A stretch of 59,809 nt of DNA. Source: a virus. Under the pieces are notes generated by a model, which worked only from the letters and a program-made list of their open reading frames with translations, was not told the DNA's origin and made no database searches. The position numbers and the translations under genes were made by a program. The first letter of the stretch is position 1. Every line of letters begins with the position of its first letter. This document shows positions 49,955-57,493 of this stretch, in pieces. The stretch is taken from positions 1 to 59,809 of the IMG/VR virus record IMGVR_UViG_3300039307_000389. One strand, written 5' to 3'.

Positions 49955-50414
49955 CGGGACCATCCGAGGTTGGGGGGACAATCGTAACGAACTCGCGTGT
50001 TTGAATGCGCCTCAGTACGGACACCAAAAGGCGGATCTCATCGCGTACAGCGTCGATCTCCCTGTTTCGGTAGGCGGCTTTTACGATCACGCGCGTGTGG
50101 TTCTCGCCGATCTCCACTAGGCCCCATCCGTCCGTCAACTCTTCGGGCTTGATCGTTCCCTTGGGGGCCATGTAATATCGGTAGTCCCCAAGCCCTACAC
50201 CGGGAATGCGCCGACTGATCTTCTCCCGATCCGCTAAGAAGTCGGGGCGGGATGCCTTGCATTCGACCAGCACAGAGTGGCCGTTCTTCCATCCGATGGC
50301 GTCCGCAATCTCGTTACTGGAAACGCACGCGACCACCTCAACGGCAACGGCTCCGCAGTGCTCCCTCCCTCTAAGCCAAGAGGAGGCCTTGCGGACAACA
50401 TCCCGATGCGTCAT
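49944..50414 (-). CDS. PD-(D/E)XK-like nuclease
   Basis: 156 residues. It has VACVSSNEIADAIGWKNGH (E/D side), HSVLVECKASRPDFLADREK (the E-x-K pair) and GDYRYYMAPKGTIKPEEL then GWGLVEIG. This family is widespread in phages as a putative Holliday-junction or repair nuclease. The start overlaps the next gene's stop by four bases. Confidence 0.7.
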   Translation of the reverse strand: MTHRDVVRKASSWLRGREHCGAVAVEVVACVSSNEIADAIGWKNGHSVLVECKASRPDFLADREKISRRIPGVGLGDYRYYMAPKGTIKPEELTDGWGLVEIGENHTRVIVKAAYRNREIDAVRDEIRLLVSVLRRIQTREFVTIVPPTSDGPDGE

Positions 50415-50803
50415 ACCGCCTCGCCCGCACCGCCACGAAAGCGCTCCGTTCGGGACAAGTGGCTCAAGTAGAGCTTTTTGTCTTTCAGGATCATGTCGGC
50501 GAGTTTGCGGCGCGCCGGCCAGGGCAGGGAGTCAATAAAGAGTTCAAGTTGCGCTGTGGAGCACTTCGGGCAGAGGTCCACGCGCTTATGGATCGTGTCC
50601 CTATCGCCGGCTCCGTCCATTTCGGTGTCCACGGCAAAGGAAAATCCGTGCGCATCCGGCTTCCCGCACAGATCGCAGTACGTTACCGTCTTCTCCATCA
50701 CCGCTCCCCTTCTCGGCCACAACGCAAGCAACTCAGCGAACACCCTCCGGTCCCTTCGCAAGCGCGCCGCACGCGCCACTCCTGCCAGGTCGTAGGGGTT
50801 CAC
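50411..50803 (-). CDS. Zinc-binding phage protein
   Basis: 130 residues from a GTG that overlaps the upstream stop (GTGA); the inner ATG at 50698 has a better ribosome site (AAGGGGAG) and gives 95 residues. Both forms may be made. The C-terminal part has CDLCGKPDAHG and a later CPKCSTAQLELFI, a four-cysteine zinc site. DSLPWPARRKLADMILKDKK is a helix. Unknown role. Confidence 0.55.
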   Translation of the reverse strand: MNPYDLAGVARAARLRRDRRVFAELLALWPRRGAVMEKTVTYCDLCGKPDAHGFSFAVDTEMDGAGDRDTIHKRVDLCPKCSTAQLELFIDSLPWPARRKLADMILKDKKLYLSHLSRTERFRGGAGEAV

Positions 50804-50937
50804 CCGCGGAACCGTTCCGCTATCGCGAACTCGATCTTTGCTATCTGGTCTGTCAGCCACTGCCGTCTACGCTCCAGCGCCGCCAGTTCAGCCATCACCG
50901 GATCGACATACGGTCGGCATTTGTGCCAGGTTTTCAT
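50800..50937 (-). CDS. 45-residue coiled small protein
   Basis: Codes MKTWHKCRPYVDPVMAELAA and ends FAIAERFRG; the middle (LERRRQWLTDQIAKIEFAI) is a coiled helix. The ATG overlaps the stop of the neighbour (ATGA) and its own stop overlaps the next GTG, which is strong support. Function unknown. Confidence 0.65.
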   Translation of the reverse strand: MKTWHKCRPYVDPVMAELAALERRRQWLTDQIAKIEFAIAERFRG

Positions 50938-51335
50938 GGGGCCATCTCGCGGGGCGGCGGAATCGCGCAACTGCACTCAGCCGCAAGCTGCACAATTCGT
51001 TCGATGAACTCGCCGTACTGCGCATCGTCGAGGTCTTCAGTTGACGGGATTACCGGCAGGCCTGCTTTATCGACCGTCTCGCCATCCCAGAGCAACTTCA
51101 GCTTCAGAATGACTTTCATCTCCGCCGGCGCATGACCGCAGTACTCAGCGAAGATCGGTATTACGACGCCATGCAGATACCGGCGCTTATTGCCGCTTAA
51201 GTGCCTGCGTTCCTTGCGGATCGTAAGCTCGAAGCGTTTCCCCTCCAGCGTGGCAGCGTAAACGTCGAATTGGCGGCGCTGCTCGAAGTGCAGGCGCCCG
51301 TCACTGACAAAACCGTGCCATATCGGAGTAGGCAT
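50934..51335 (-). CDS. NinB-like or recombination accessory protein
   Basis: 133 residues. RHLSGNKRRYLHGVVIPIFA then EYCGHAPAEMKVILKLKL, and IPSTEDLDDAQYGEFIERIV with IPPPRE at the end. This pattern (basic helix, NKRRYLHG, T/S-x-x-L, late I-P-x-P) recurs in phage proteins near replication genes and has a resemblance to the NinB family. I am not certain of the family. Its leader contains a strong stem-loop. Confidence 0.55.
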   Translation of the reverse strand: MPTPIWHGFVSDGRLHFEQRRQFDVYAATLEGKRFELTIRKERRHLSGNKRRYLHGVVIPIFAEYCGHAPAEMKVILKLKLLWDGETVDKAGLPVIPSTEDLDDAQYGEFIERIVQLAAECSCAIPPPREMAP

Positions 51336-51348
51336 TCAAAAGACCGGC

Positions 51349-51387
51349 GCGGGGAGGATTGGATCTCAGATCCGTATACCTCCCCGC
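51349..51387 (-). terminator. Strong stem-loop upstream of NinB-like gene
   Basis: GCGGGGAGG (51349-51357) pairs with CCTCCCCGC (51379-51387), nine base pairs, enclosing GGATC/GATCC. On the minus strand TCTTTT follows nine bases later, right before the ATG at 51335. It could be an attenuator or the 3' part of the structured region. Confidence 0.45.
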
Positions 51388-51404
51388 TATTGTGCGAACG
51401 GGAT

Positions 51405-51572
51405 TTAACGCTCTTGGATGGCCCGGCATCTGGCCCGGTGTTTCTGATGGATTTCCGGTCCACTTCGTAACTGCTCCGGATGTTTAACGCTGCGATGCCG
51501 GGTCCCGAAACGCTCTCGCTGTGGTTTATAGAATTTCAAGGTGTTCAGCGCCGGTCTCTCCCGGCTTGTCAC
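51405..51572 (-). CDS. Possible 55-codon ORF in gene-poor stretch
   Basis: GTG-start frame of 55 codons, very basic (TLKFYKPQRERFGTRHRSVK) and poor in hydrophobic residues. It overlaps an upstream 30-codon frame by GTGA. The odd composition and the strong RNA stems in this region argue that it may not be a protein gene. Confidence 0.25.
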   Translation of the reverse strand: MTSRERPALNTLKFYKPQRERFGTRHRSVKHPEQLRSGPEIHQKHRARCRAIQER

Positions 51573-51661
51573 GTCTGGATAACGGTCCCCGCTGCTTGCC
51601 TGATCGACGTTCCCGTGGCGACTCTACCCCGTGCGGGTTTGGGGGGCTTCGGCATCGGCAT
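51569..51661 (-). CDS. Possible 30-codon ORF in gene-poor stretch
   Basis: ATG frame of 30 codons, MPMPKPPKPARGRVATGTSI then a short tail. The frame stays open upstream to a possible GTG at 51697. It has proline-lysine composition and weak ribosome site. I list it only because it couples by GTGA with the next frame. Confidence 0.2.
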   Translation of the reverse strand: MPMPKPPKPARGRVATGTSIRQAAGTVIQT

Positions 51662-51729
51662 CCCTAAGCCATTCACTTGACTGGCATCCGTTCTCACCAG
51701 TGCGCGGCCGACGAATAGATCAAATCAGC

Positions 51730-51768
51730 GGGGCTGGAATCGGTCGATACTTCAGCCTATCCAGCCCC
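51730..51768 (+). terminator. Nine-base-pair stem followed by T-rich tail
   Basis: GGGGCTGGA (51730-51738) pairs with TCCAGCCCC (51760-51768), with ATCG/CGAT stacked inside, and is followed on the plus strand by TTTCGTGTTTATT. It fits an intrinsic terminator on the plus strand, although no plus-strand gene is seen here; on the minus strand it would be a structural stem. Confidence 0.4.
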
Positions 51769-52039
51769 TTTCGTGTTTATTCTTGGGTGGGGTGCGATCC
51801 AGTAACGCCTTTCTGTGACCGCCGGCCCAAAGGCGATGATGCGCCGCTCTACCCCACCGCATCCGGTTAGAGACTCTCCGGAACTGGCCGATAGTCCATC
51901 AGGACACCGGAGGCCAACCCGTTCAGGTGAGGGTTGCTATCCACCCTCGAAGTCTTGGCTATCCAGGCCGCCCATTACGCCTTTGCGCTCATCGCGCGAT
52001 GTCGTATAACCGCTACGACCAAACGGTGCGGTTGCAGAT

Positions 52040-52393
52040 TTACGTCGTCTGGGCTACCGCCAATCGCTGACGCTGCGGAACGGGTTTCCCCGTCCCCGAG
52101 GATGGCAGTGCAGATTTGAACTGCCGCCCCACTCTTCCCGCCAAAGAAGAGCCAGGCTGATCCGCTACGCGCCCCTGCGTCTCGGATCGCGCTGAGCCAC
52201 CCAGCGCATCCCTGCCATCCAAACCCCTACCAGCCGTCCGAATTAAAGACCGCAGATTCGGCGGTGGGTAGTAATCCCTGAGATCCTCGCCCGCGTCAAT
52301 CAGTTTGATGAGCCTGTTTTCAATCGACTGCGCGCGAGCGTAAGCGTGAGGATCGACAGACTCCAGCGTTACCGCGCCCGATGGTTGGCTCAC
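52040..52393 (-). CDS. Unknown protein, C-terminus overlaps structured RNA
   Basis: 117 residues from a GTG that overlaps the preceding stop (GTGA). The first 60 are protein-like (AYARAQSIENRLIKLIDAGE, DLRDYYPPPNLRSL). The last half (RVGRQFKSALPSSGTGKPVP) is low in hydrophobics and is coded by the cloverleaf-like element, so the gene either ends in RNA sequence or shares it. Family unknown. Confidence 0.5.
   Translation of the reverse strand: MSQPSGAVTLESVDPHAYARAQSIENRLIKLIDAGEDLRDYYPPPNLRSLIRTAGRGLDGRDALGGSARSETQGRVADQPGSSLAGRVGRQFKSALPSSGTGKPVPQRQRLAVAQTT
52100..52220 (-). ncRNA. Cloverleaf-like (tRNA-like) element
   Basis: A 121-base element with five stems in tRNA order on the minus strand: closing stem GGATGGCAG/CTGCCATCC (9 bp); arm GCGCTG-GGTGGCT-CAGCGC; arm GATCCG/CGGATC with an 18-base loop; arm CTCTTC/GAAGAG with an eight-base loop; and arm GCAG-TTCAAAT-CTGC, whose loop fits the T-loop consensus TTCRANY and lies one base from the closing stem. 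It is not a canonical tRNA: no seven-base anticodon loop and no encoded CCA. It resembles in outline the long-acceptor allo-tRNAs reported from Acidobacteria, but the match is partial. Confidence 0.35.
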
Positions 52394-52707
52394 TTCTGCA
52401 ACCCCCGGAGCATTTCTTCCTCCGCCTCGTGATCGTGTGCGATTCGGTTTCGATTCCGCTCCGCGCTCGCGTTGTATCCGCCGCGGTCCAGCAGTTGCAG
52501 GAACGGCGCCGAGCAAGCCTCTTCGATATCGGACCAAAACGCATCGAGAACGCCGCGCGTGATCCGGCGCGCTTCCCGCTCCGTGCTCACAGCATCGAGC
52601 GCAGTTGGGATGTCCGCCGTCTCGCGATCCACCAGCACGGCCGGGTAAGTGTTCCCCGATGGGGAGGTAGATGGGGGGATTTTGCGCTCTGGGAATTGGA
52701 AGCTCAT
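52390..52707 (-). CDS. Unknown phage protein
   Basis: 105 residues, acidic, helical (ETADIPTALDAVSTEREARR, FWSDIEEACSAPFLQLLDRG). The ATG is nine bases from the downstream stop of the sigma-like gene. Not recognised. It overlaps the following gene by four bases. Confidence 0.6.
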   Translation of the reverse strand: MSFQFPERKIPPSTSPSGNTYPAVLVDRETADIPTALDAVSTEREARRITRGVLDAFWSDIEEACSAPFLQLLDRGGYNASAERNRNRIAHDHEAEEEMLRGLQK

Positions 52708-52716
52708 GGTATAGGA

Positions 52717-53280
52717 CTACTCCGCTTCGTGCGGCCCGAAAGAGCCGTCCGCTTGAGTGTCAGTCCCCCGCATAGTAGTAATAGCTTGAGGGTCGGAAAT
52801 AATAACCCCCGCCCGAATATTTGTTTGAGCTTTTTTCAGGAGGTAGTGAACCGCTGGCTGAGAGATACCCATCTCGACCGCTACGGCCGCCTCGCTAAGG
52901 CCTCCCCAGTACGTGAGCATCACGGCCCGGTACTGGCGCGCCGGCAGGGCCTTCATCGCCTCCCAGAGGTCCAGGTGCGCTCGCTCGGGGCATATCCTGT
53001 GCCCGCCCGACGACATCAGGAGTTCCAGCGGATCATCCACCCGGCCGCGGTTGCGCCGTTCGTTCTTCCGAATCGCGCCGATCATGGCCCGGCGCGCCAC
53101 AATCACCGCCAGCGCCTCTTCCGGTACGATGGCCAGCGCCGCCAACGCCAGGTAGCCCACGGACATCAGTTCGTCGCGCTCTATCCAGCGAAATACCCCG
53201 GTCCTTCCAAGCGGCCCGACCGCGCGCTTGCAGATCGCTACGAAGTCCACACACACCTGTTCCGTTAGAGGTTTTCCCAT
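52717..53280 (-). CDS. Sigma-factor-like transcription regulator
   Basis: 187 residues. The first 90 have a region-2-like helical core (FRWIERDELMSVGYLALAAL, ARRAMIGAIRKNERRNRG). Residues 105-150 are region 4: ALPARQYRAVMLTYWGGLSE, AAVAVEMGISQPAVHYLLKK, a helix-turn-helix for the -35 box. It is of ECF size and may direct host RNA polymerase to phage genes. It is followed by nucleases and methyltransferases. Confidence 0.75.
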   Translation of the reverse strand: MGKPLTEQVCVDFVAICKRAVGPLGRTGVFRWIERDELMSVGYLALAALAIVPEEALAVIVARRAMIGAIRKNERRNRGRVDDPLELLMSSGGHRICPERAHLDLWEAMKALPARQYRAVMLTYWGGLSEAAVAVEMGISQPAVHYLLKKAQTNIRAGVIISDPQAITTMRGTDTQADGSFGPHEAE

Positions 53281-53345
53281 TGGTTTTCTCAGTAAGAAAC
53301 AAGAACACTTACACTACATAGGGGTTAAGTGCTGGTTAACTTGAG

Positions 53346-54281
53346 TCAACCTGTCAGTTGACTTGGACTCAACTCGCAAGTCGAAAGCAAGTCCAACTCC
53401 GGCTGTTCCTGTGGAGCATCCAGGTACTTGGCCGCATTTCGCTGGGCCTGAGCGAAGTAGCTCTCCTTTAGCTCGAACCCCACCGAGTCTCTTCCCAGTT
53501 CGATGGCCACCACCGCCGTACTCCCGATCCCCATGAACGGATCGCACACCAGCTCTCCGGGGTTCGTGTACAACCTGATGCACCTCCGGATCACTTCCAA
53601 TTGCAGCGGGCAGACGTGCTTCTCTTCGCCGCTTTCGCGCGCCGACTTCCAGCCATCGAGAACATCCGTCTCCCGGATATCGTTCCAAACGCCCCTCGCC
53701 CAGGCGATCCACTCCTCCTGGCTGACCCAGCCTCCTGGGTTCTTTTCCGAGTCGTACAGGCAGCGCACGCGCACCGCGGAGTCTCCCGGCTTCTGGAAGA
53801 TCATCACGTAATCGTTGACGGCCGGAGCGAGCTTCGTTCCGTTCGTGCGGCCCGTCTCGAACATCAGGCAGTGCAGGTTTAGCCGCTTGGCGATGATCTG
53901 GGGGTTCTTGGGTATGCTCACCTCTCCGATCCACTCGAACCCGCCGGCCTCGAACAGATCCACCACGGCGCCGCGAAAGTCGCGCCGGCCCATGTAGCCG
54001 TGCTGATTCTTGTACCGTAGGAGCTGCTGGATGTGGATGCAGACGTTCCGGCCGGGCTTCATCACCCTGAGCAACTGCTCAATGAAGAATCGCATGTGCA
54101 GGCCGAACTGAGACGCGCGCATATCAACGCCGTCCGGGTTATTTCCGATGTCTTCGTTCTTCCCGCTGTACATGAACAGCGCCCCGAACGGGACCGAGGT
54201 CACCGTCAGGTCAACGGACTCCGGCTCCAGGCGCCCGGCCATCCCCGGTATCGTGTCTTCGTTCCAGATTTGAGCCGTCAC
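53346..54281 (-). CDS. Site-specific DNA methyltransferase (N4/N6, beta class)
   Basis: 311 residues. Motif IV comes first (DLTVTSVPFG) and motif I last (VCDPFMGIGSTAVVAIELG), the beta-class order. The usual catalytic (D/N/S)PP(Y/F) is here S-V-P-F, a variant of the second residue. FQKPGDSAVRV and FELKESYFAQAQRNA are further motifs. The GTG start is coupled to the upstream stop (GTGA). It would methylate adenine or cytosine and could shield phage DNA. Confidence 0.8.
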   Translation of the reverse strand: MTAQIWNEDTIPGMAGRLEPESVDLTVTSVPFGALFMYSGKNEDIGNNPDGVDMRASQFGLHMRFFIEQLLRVMKPGRNVCIHIQQLLRYKNQHGYMGRRDFRGAVVDLFEAGGFEWIGEVSIPKNPQIIAKRLNLHCLMFETGRTNGTKLAPAVNDYVMIFQKPGDSAVRVRCLYDSEKNPGGWVSQEEWIAWARGVWNDIRETDVLDGWKSARESGEEKHVCPLQLEVIRRCIRLYTNPGELVCDPFMGIGSTAVVAIELGRDSVGFELKESYFAQAQRNAAKYLDAPQEQPELDLLSTCELSPSQLTG

Positions 54282-54535
54282 TTGCGCCACCGCTTTCTTG
54301 CCATCGCCCGGCGCGCCCTGATAAAGCAATGCCTGTCGATAAGCATCTTCACCGTCTGATTGAAATTCCCGAAGAGCGCCGGCAGCGTCTCCAGGCAGCC
54401 GAGGTTCAGATCATCGCAGTTCGGGCAGGTAGGGAACGCCGTCACCGCCTTACGGATCGACACCGTAGCCCCGCAAATTGCGATCATCTTCGATGCTCGC
54501 TTCGGGGTCTTGTCGCAGTCTGGGCAGTGCGTCAT
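54278..54535 (-). CDS. Zinc-ribbon small protein
   Basis: Eighty-five residues: CPDCDKTPKRASKM and CPNCDDLNLGCLET supply two CxxC pairs for a zinc ribbon, then a helical basic C-terminus (ARRAMARKRWRK). ATG overlaps the XF1762 stop (ATGA). Unknown role. Confidence 0.65.
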   Translation of the reverse strand: MTHCPDCDKTPKRASKMIAICGATVSIRKAVTAFPTCPNCDDLNLGCLETLPALFGNFNQTVKMLIDRHCFIRARRAMARKRWRK

Positions 54536-54978
54536 GCTTCCACCTCCCATCGGATCTTGTCTTGCGTCGGATGATGATCGACGCGCGGCCGACTCGGGCA
54601 ATGCCACGAGCGGCCCTTCACCCTTCCCACCTCACGCCAGCCGGAAGCCACGAGAGAAGTGCCCGGTTCGCTGGCCAGCGTATACGTGATGAGCTTGCGG
54701 TACCCCAGGGCCCGGCAGGCACGCCAGCAGGCCGCGTAGAGCGCGGAGCAGGCGTTCTTCGTGCCATCTGTGGCTAGGCGCGTCACCTCGGCCGTGAATC
54801 CGTCCTGATTCAGCCGCGCCACCGGACGCCCCACGATAGCGACACCGCAGACCCGCTCGCCCTCGGCGCACGCCACGGCGAATAGACCGGACAGTGGAGG
54901 AGCATGGTGCCTATGAACCTGGCGCACGTATTCTCGCGCGTCCTGGATCGAGCATGGAACTACGGCGAGAGACTTCAT
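54532..54978 (-). CDS. XF1762-type protein, GNAT-like
   Basis: 148 residues. YVRQVHRHHAPPLSGLFAVA, CGVAIVGRPVARLNQDGFTA, EVTRLATDGTKNACSALYAA, CWRACRALGYRKLITYTLAS and GRSWHCPSRPRVD are the conserved blocks of a phage/plasmid family (XF1762) with a GNAT-like fold. Function not established. It lies in the accessory run. Confidence 0.8.
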   Translation of the reverse strand: MKSLAVVPCSIQDAREYVRQVHRHHAPPLSGLFAVACAEGERVCGVAIVGRPVARLNQDGFTAEVTRLATDGTKNACSALYAACWRACRALGYRKLITYTLASEPGTSLVASGWREVGRVKGRSWHCPSRPRVDHHPTQDKIRWEVEA

Positions 54979-55193
54979 AGCGGATACTCCCAGTAGCCGT
55001 TGAAATCAAGCCTCCCGTATCCGCTCGTGATCTCCCCGCCTATCCCCGTGGAATACCAGGGACACGCTCCAGCCGCTTTCATAAAACAAGCGAGTTCATG
55101 TCGGACGGCTTCGGGAATCGGATTATCCGGTTCCGGAGCGAACAACTCCCGCTCTATTTCGTCAATCGGATCAGCGAACCAACCCGGAATCAC
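54975..55193 (-). CDS. Unknown small acidic protein
   Basis: Seventy-two residues from a GTG in a GTGA overlap with the helicase stop. Acidic at the start (PIDEIERELFAPEPDNPIPE), with a cysteine near CFMKAAGACPWYS. Its stop overlaps the XF1762 start. Not recognised. Confidence 0.6.
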   Translation of the reverse strand: MIPGWFADPIDEIERELFAPEPDNPIPEAVRHELACFMKAAGACPWYSTGIGGEITSGYGRLDFNGYWEYPL

Positions 55194-56758
55194 GCCGCCA
55201 TCCTTTCCAGCGCGAGCTTGTAATACCGCTCCTGTTCTTCGGCGTCCGCCTCGAAGTTGCCTTTCTTTCGGAGAACGTTCTCCAAGATCACGCCCTCCAA
55301 CTGCGGAATGAACGGCAGATGGACCCGTACGGACTTCAGTTGCCCGTAGCGGATCGCGCGTTTCACGGCCTGGTAGAAGCGCTCGTAACTGTCATCCCAG
55401 CCCGAGAAGATCATGGAGCCACAGCACTGGAAGTTCATCCCGAATCCGAGCATGGACGCCTTGGATATCAGGCCGTCCAACTCGCCCTTTCGGAACGCCT
55501 CCAGGATCGGCAGGCGCGCCTTCTCTTTGACTGAGCCATCCAGGACGCGCACGTTCAGTCCGGCCAACCGTTCGGCGATCAGCCGCCCCTCTTCGTCAAA
55601 CACGGTCCACACCAGGACCTGGCGGCCGTCGGCGATCTCGCTCCGAATCAGGTCCGCGATGAAACCCGGCTTCGGCGAGGGGAACCGCTGCGCCGTCTTG
55701 CCCGTGTAAATGAACCCCTTGGCGATCTGGGATAGCTTCGTGCGCTGTGTGATCCCGAGCGACTGATCCCCGAGCAGGCCTGCGCCGGACTCATGGAATA
55801 TCCCCGCGGCCATGGCCATCTGTTCGTCGGTCGGTTCGAGGCTGTGTTCCAGGAACTCAGGCGGCGGAATCTTGCTGAGGTTGTCCTCCCAGCCGTAATG
55901 CGCGGGGCTTCGCAGGTAGATCGACCAGCTCGCCATGAAGCGGTAGAATCCCTCGCGGGCGTGCGGCTTGATCTTCCAGTTCCCCTTTTTGTCGCGCGTG
56001 AAGAAGGTCCACAGGATCTCTCCCTCCGTGCGTAGCTTTTCCAGGAACGCCGCCTGGCTCGCGTACTCCATGATGTCGTTGGGCGCCGGAGTCGCAGTAC
56101 AGGAGAGCTTGTATTCGATCCCCTTCGAGGATTTGATGAGGTTCCATTTGATGGTTCCCCCACCGGACTTCAGGATGCTCGACTCGTCGCAGATCAGCCC
56201 CGCCAGGTAGCGCAACTCCGGCAGTAGCCCGTCGATCATCTTTTCGTAGTTCGTGATGGCAAGGCCCGGGCCCGGCCGCTTGAGCCACTCCACGAGCGCG
56301 GCGCGCGTCTCGATTCGCTCGATGGGCAGGCTCCCGCCGTAGAACCGCTCCGATTCATCGCGCGTCTGTTCGATCACCTGGAGCGGAGATAGAATCAGCA
56401 CACGGCCGCCCGTGGCCGCCATGACGTGGCGCGCCCATTCGAGGAACATCAGCGTCTTCCCGAGGCCGCAGTCCGCATAGATGGCGTACCGCTTGGCTTC
56501 GAGTGCCGTGCGCACGATGAACCGCTGGTAGTCCCACAGAAATCCGGAGATCTCCAGTGCTTCGCGCACGGCCGCCGATATATTGGCTCCGAGCATCGGG
56601 GCGAACCGCGCCGGCGTGGTGAGCTTGTAGGCGTCCCGTTCCCAGTCGTACGATAGTTGGCTCTCGGGGAGTTTCTTGCACTTCAGAAAGAGCCCGTAAG
56701 CCTCCAGGTCGAACCGCGAGAACTCCACCTCTGCCAGTGGGCCGTTGACCGATACCAT
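55190..56758 (-). CDS. SF2 DNA helicase (SNF2/DEAD-like)
   Basis: 522 residues with motifs: Walker A YADCGLGKTLMFLEWA (I), LILSPLQVIEQT (Ia), LAGLICDESSILKS (II, DESS), SCTATPAPNDIMEYAS (III), VLVWTVFDEEGRLIAERLAG (IV), MLGFGMNFQ (V), QAVKRAIRYGQ (VI). It lacks the accessory parts of restriction enzymes. Its role may be in replication or recombination. GTG-coupled to the downstream gene. Confidence 0.85.
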   Translation of the reverse strand: MVSVNGPLAEVEFSRFDLEAYGLFLKCKKLPESQLSYDWERDAYKLTTPARFAPMLGANISAAVREALEISGFLWDYQRFIVRTALEAKRYAIYADCGLGKTLMFLEWARHVMAATGGRVLILSPLQVIEQTRDESERFYGGSLPIERIETRAALVEWLKRPGPGLAITNYEKMIDGLLPELRYLAGLICDESSILKSGGGTIKWNLIKSSKGIEYKLSCTATPAPNDIMEYASQAAFLEKLRTEGEILWTFFTRDKKGNWKIKPHAREGFYRFMASWSIYLRSPAHYGWEDNLSKIPPPEFLEHSLEPTDEQMAMAAGIFHESGAGLLGDQSLGITQRTKLSQIAKGFIYTGKTAQRFPSPKPGFIADLIRSEIADGRQVLVWTVFDEEGRLIAERLAGLNVRVLDGSVKEKARLPILEAFRKGELDGLISKASMLGFGMNFQCCGSMIFSGWDDSYERFYQAVKRAIRYGQLKSVRVHLPFIPQLEGVILENVLRKKGNFEADAEEQERYYKLALERMAA

Positions 56759-56762
56759 CCCG

Positions 56763-57107
56763 CTACGCCTCCGCCAGAAGCGAATCAGGGCATTCCCAGA
56801 CTTCCATCTCGACCATCTTCCGGACCTTCCGGCAAACCATCGACTTGCTGATGGCCACGTCGAGCTTGAGTCCCCCGAACGTACGAATGGCGTAATGCTC
56901 CTTCATGATCGATTTGTCGTCGTCGGTTCGCTTCTCGACCTTCCCGCCGCGGGCAAGCACCCGGACGGCGGAGACAAACTGATCCTTGCTGAAGGAGTTC
57001 ACTACCATCGACGTGTACGACGGCATGGGCATCTCGGGGTTTGCGGCGTAGAAATCCGCCAACTCCCGCAGGCCTTGAACGAATTGCTCGTTTGTGATTT
57101 CCTGCAT
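56763..57107 (-). CDS. Unknown phage protein near helicase
   Basis: 114 residues. EQFVQGLRELADFYAANPEM, PSYTSMVVNSFSKDQFVSAV, KEHYAIRTFGGLKLDVAISK. The pattern resembles short phage proteins that accompany helicases. Starts at ATG in a TAATG overlap. Function unknown. Confidence 0.65.
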   Translation of the reverse strand: MQEITNEQFVQGLRELADFYAANPEMPMPSYTSMVVNSFSKDQFVSAVRVLARGGKVEKRTDDDKSIMKEHYAIRTFGGLKLDVAISKSMVCRKVRKMVEMEVWECPDSLLAEA

Positions 57108-57493
57108 TAGCAGCGCTCCCCTTTGGTTTCCACCGCAGTCGGCGAGAATGCCTTGCCGCACTGAACGCAGAATCCATCCTTCTGCTCGGTTGGCTGTAGG
57201 CAGTAGCAGAATCCGTTCAGTAGCGGCGGCTCCGGCGTGCGCTCCTGTTTGATGGCCGCGCGAAGGGTCGGATAAGGAACTACGGATTCCACGGCAGTGA
57301 CCCATTCGCCGTCGTACTGGCGTGTCTCCCGATACCAGACCTTGCCTCGCCTGTAAATGCGGTGCTTTTCGTCGGGACTCAGGTAGACGCCATCCGCCCG
57401 GCGAACCCATCCGGCCATGGAATAGACGTGCGACGGTCGCTCCGCTCCCCCGCGCATCCAATCCAGTAATCTCTTGAACCATCCACGTTTCAT
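57107..57493 (-). CDS. Small zinc-tailed protein
   Basis: 128 residues. Starts MKRGWFKRLLDWMRGGAERP and ends with CYCLQPTEQ...FCVQCGK, a zinc ribbon. The middle (KHRIYRRGKVWYRETRQYDG) is a short beta domain. It overlaps the following gene by one base. A longer in-frame start exists but lacks a ribosome site. Confidence 0.6.
   Translation of the reverse strand: MKRGWFKRLLDWMRGGAERPSHVYSMAGWVRRADGVYLSPDEKHRIYRRGKVWYRETRQYDGEWVTAVESVVPYPTLRAAIKQERTPEPPLLNGFCYCLQPTEQKDGFCVQCGKAFSPTAVETKGERC

Larger units (their letters stand above)
51340..52220 (-). ncRNA. Candidate large structured noncoding RNA region
   Basis: About 700 bases (51336-52039) lack a supportable gene in an otherwise gapless operon, and strong stems run from there into the tail of the preceding gene. 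Examples: GTCGTA/TACGAC with a seven-base loop (52001-52019); GAGGGT/ACCCTC (51929-51948); a compound stem of TGGCC/GGCCA and GTCC/GGAC (51885-51916); GGTGGGGT/ACCCCACC enclosing CGCCTTT/AAAGGCG (51786-51858); and a seven-pair stem capped on the minus strand by a GAAA tetraloop (52095-52078). Two nine-pair stems are listed separately. Strand is taken as minus because of the GAAA cap and the operon direction. No known family was matched by eye. Confidence 0.35.

Noticed and set aside
51480-51680. A 66-codon plus-strand ORF with protein-like composition (hydrophobic segment PAACLIDVPVATLP)
   Set aside because: No plus-strand promoter, no ribosome site and no neighbour on that strand; it overlaps strong RNA stems. 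The T-tailed stem at 51730-51768 follows it, so I could not exclude it fully.
51786-51858. A 73-base stretch closed by GGTGGGG/CCCCACC that looks like a tRNA gene on the minus strand
   Set aside because: It lacks a D-stem that pairs (GAGC has no partner), has no TTCRANY T-loop, and the inner stem is CGCCTTT/AAAGGCG with a 16-base loop, so it is not a canonical tRNA. Kept only as a stem of the structured region.
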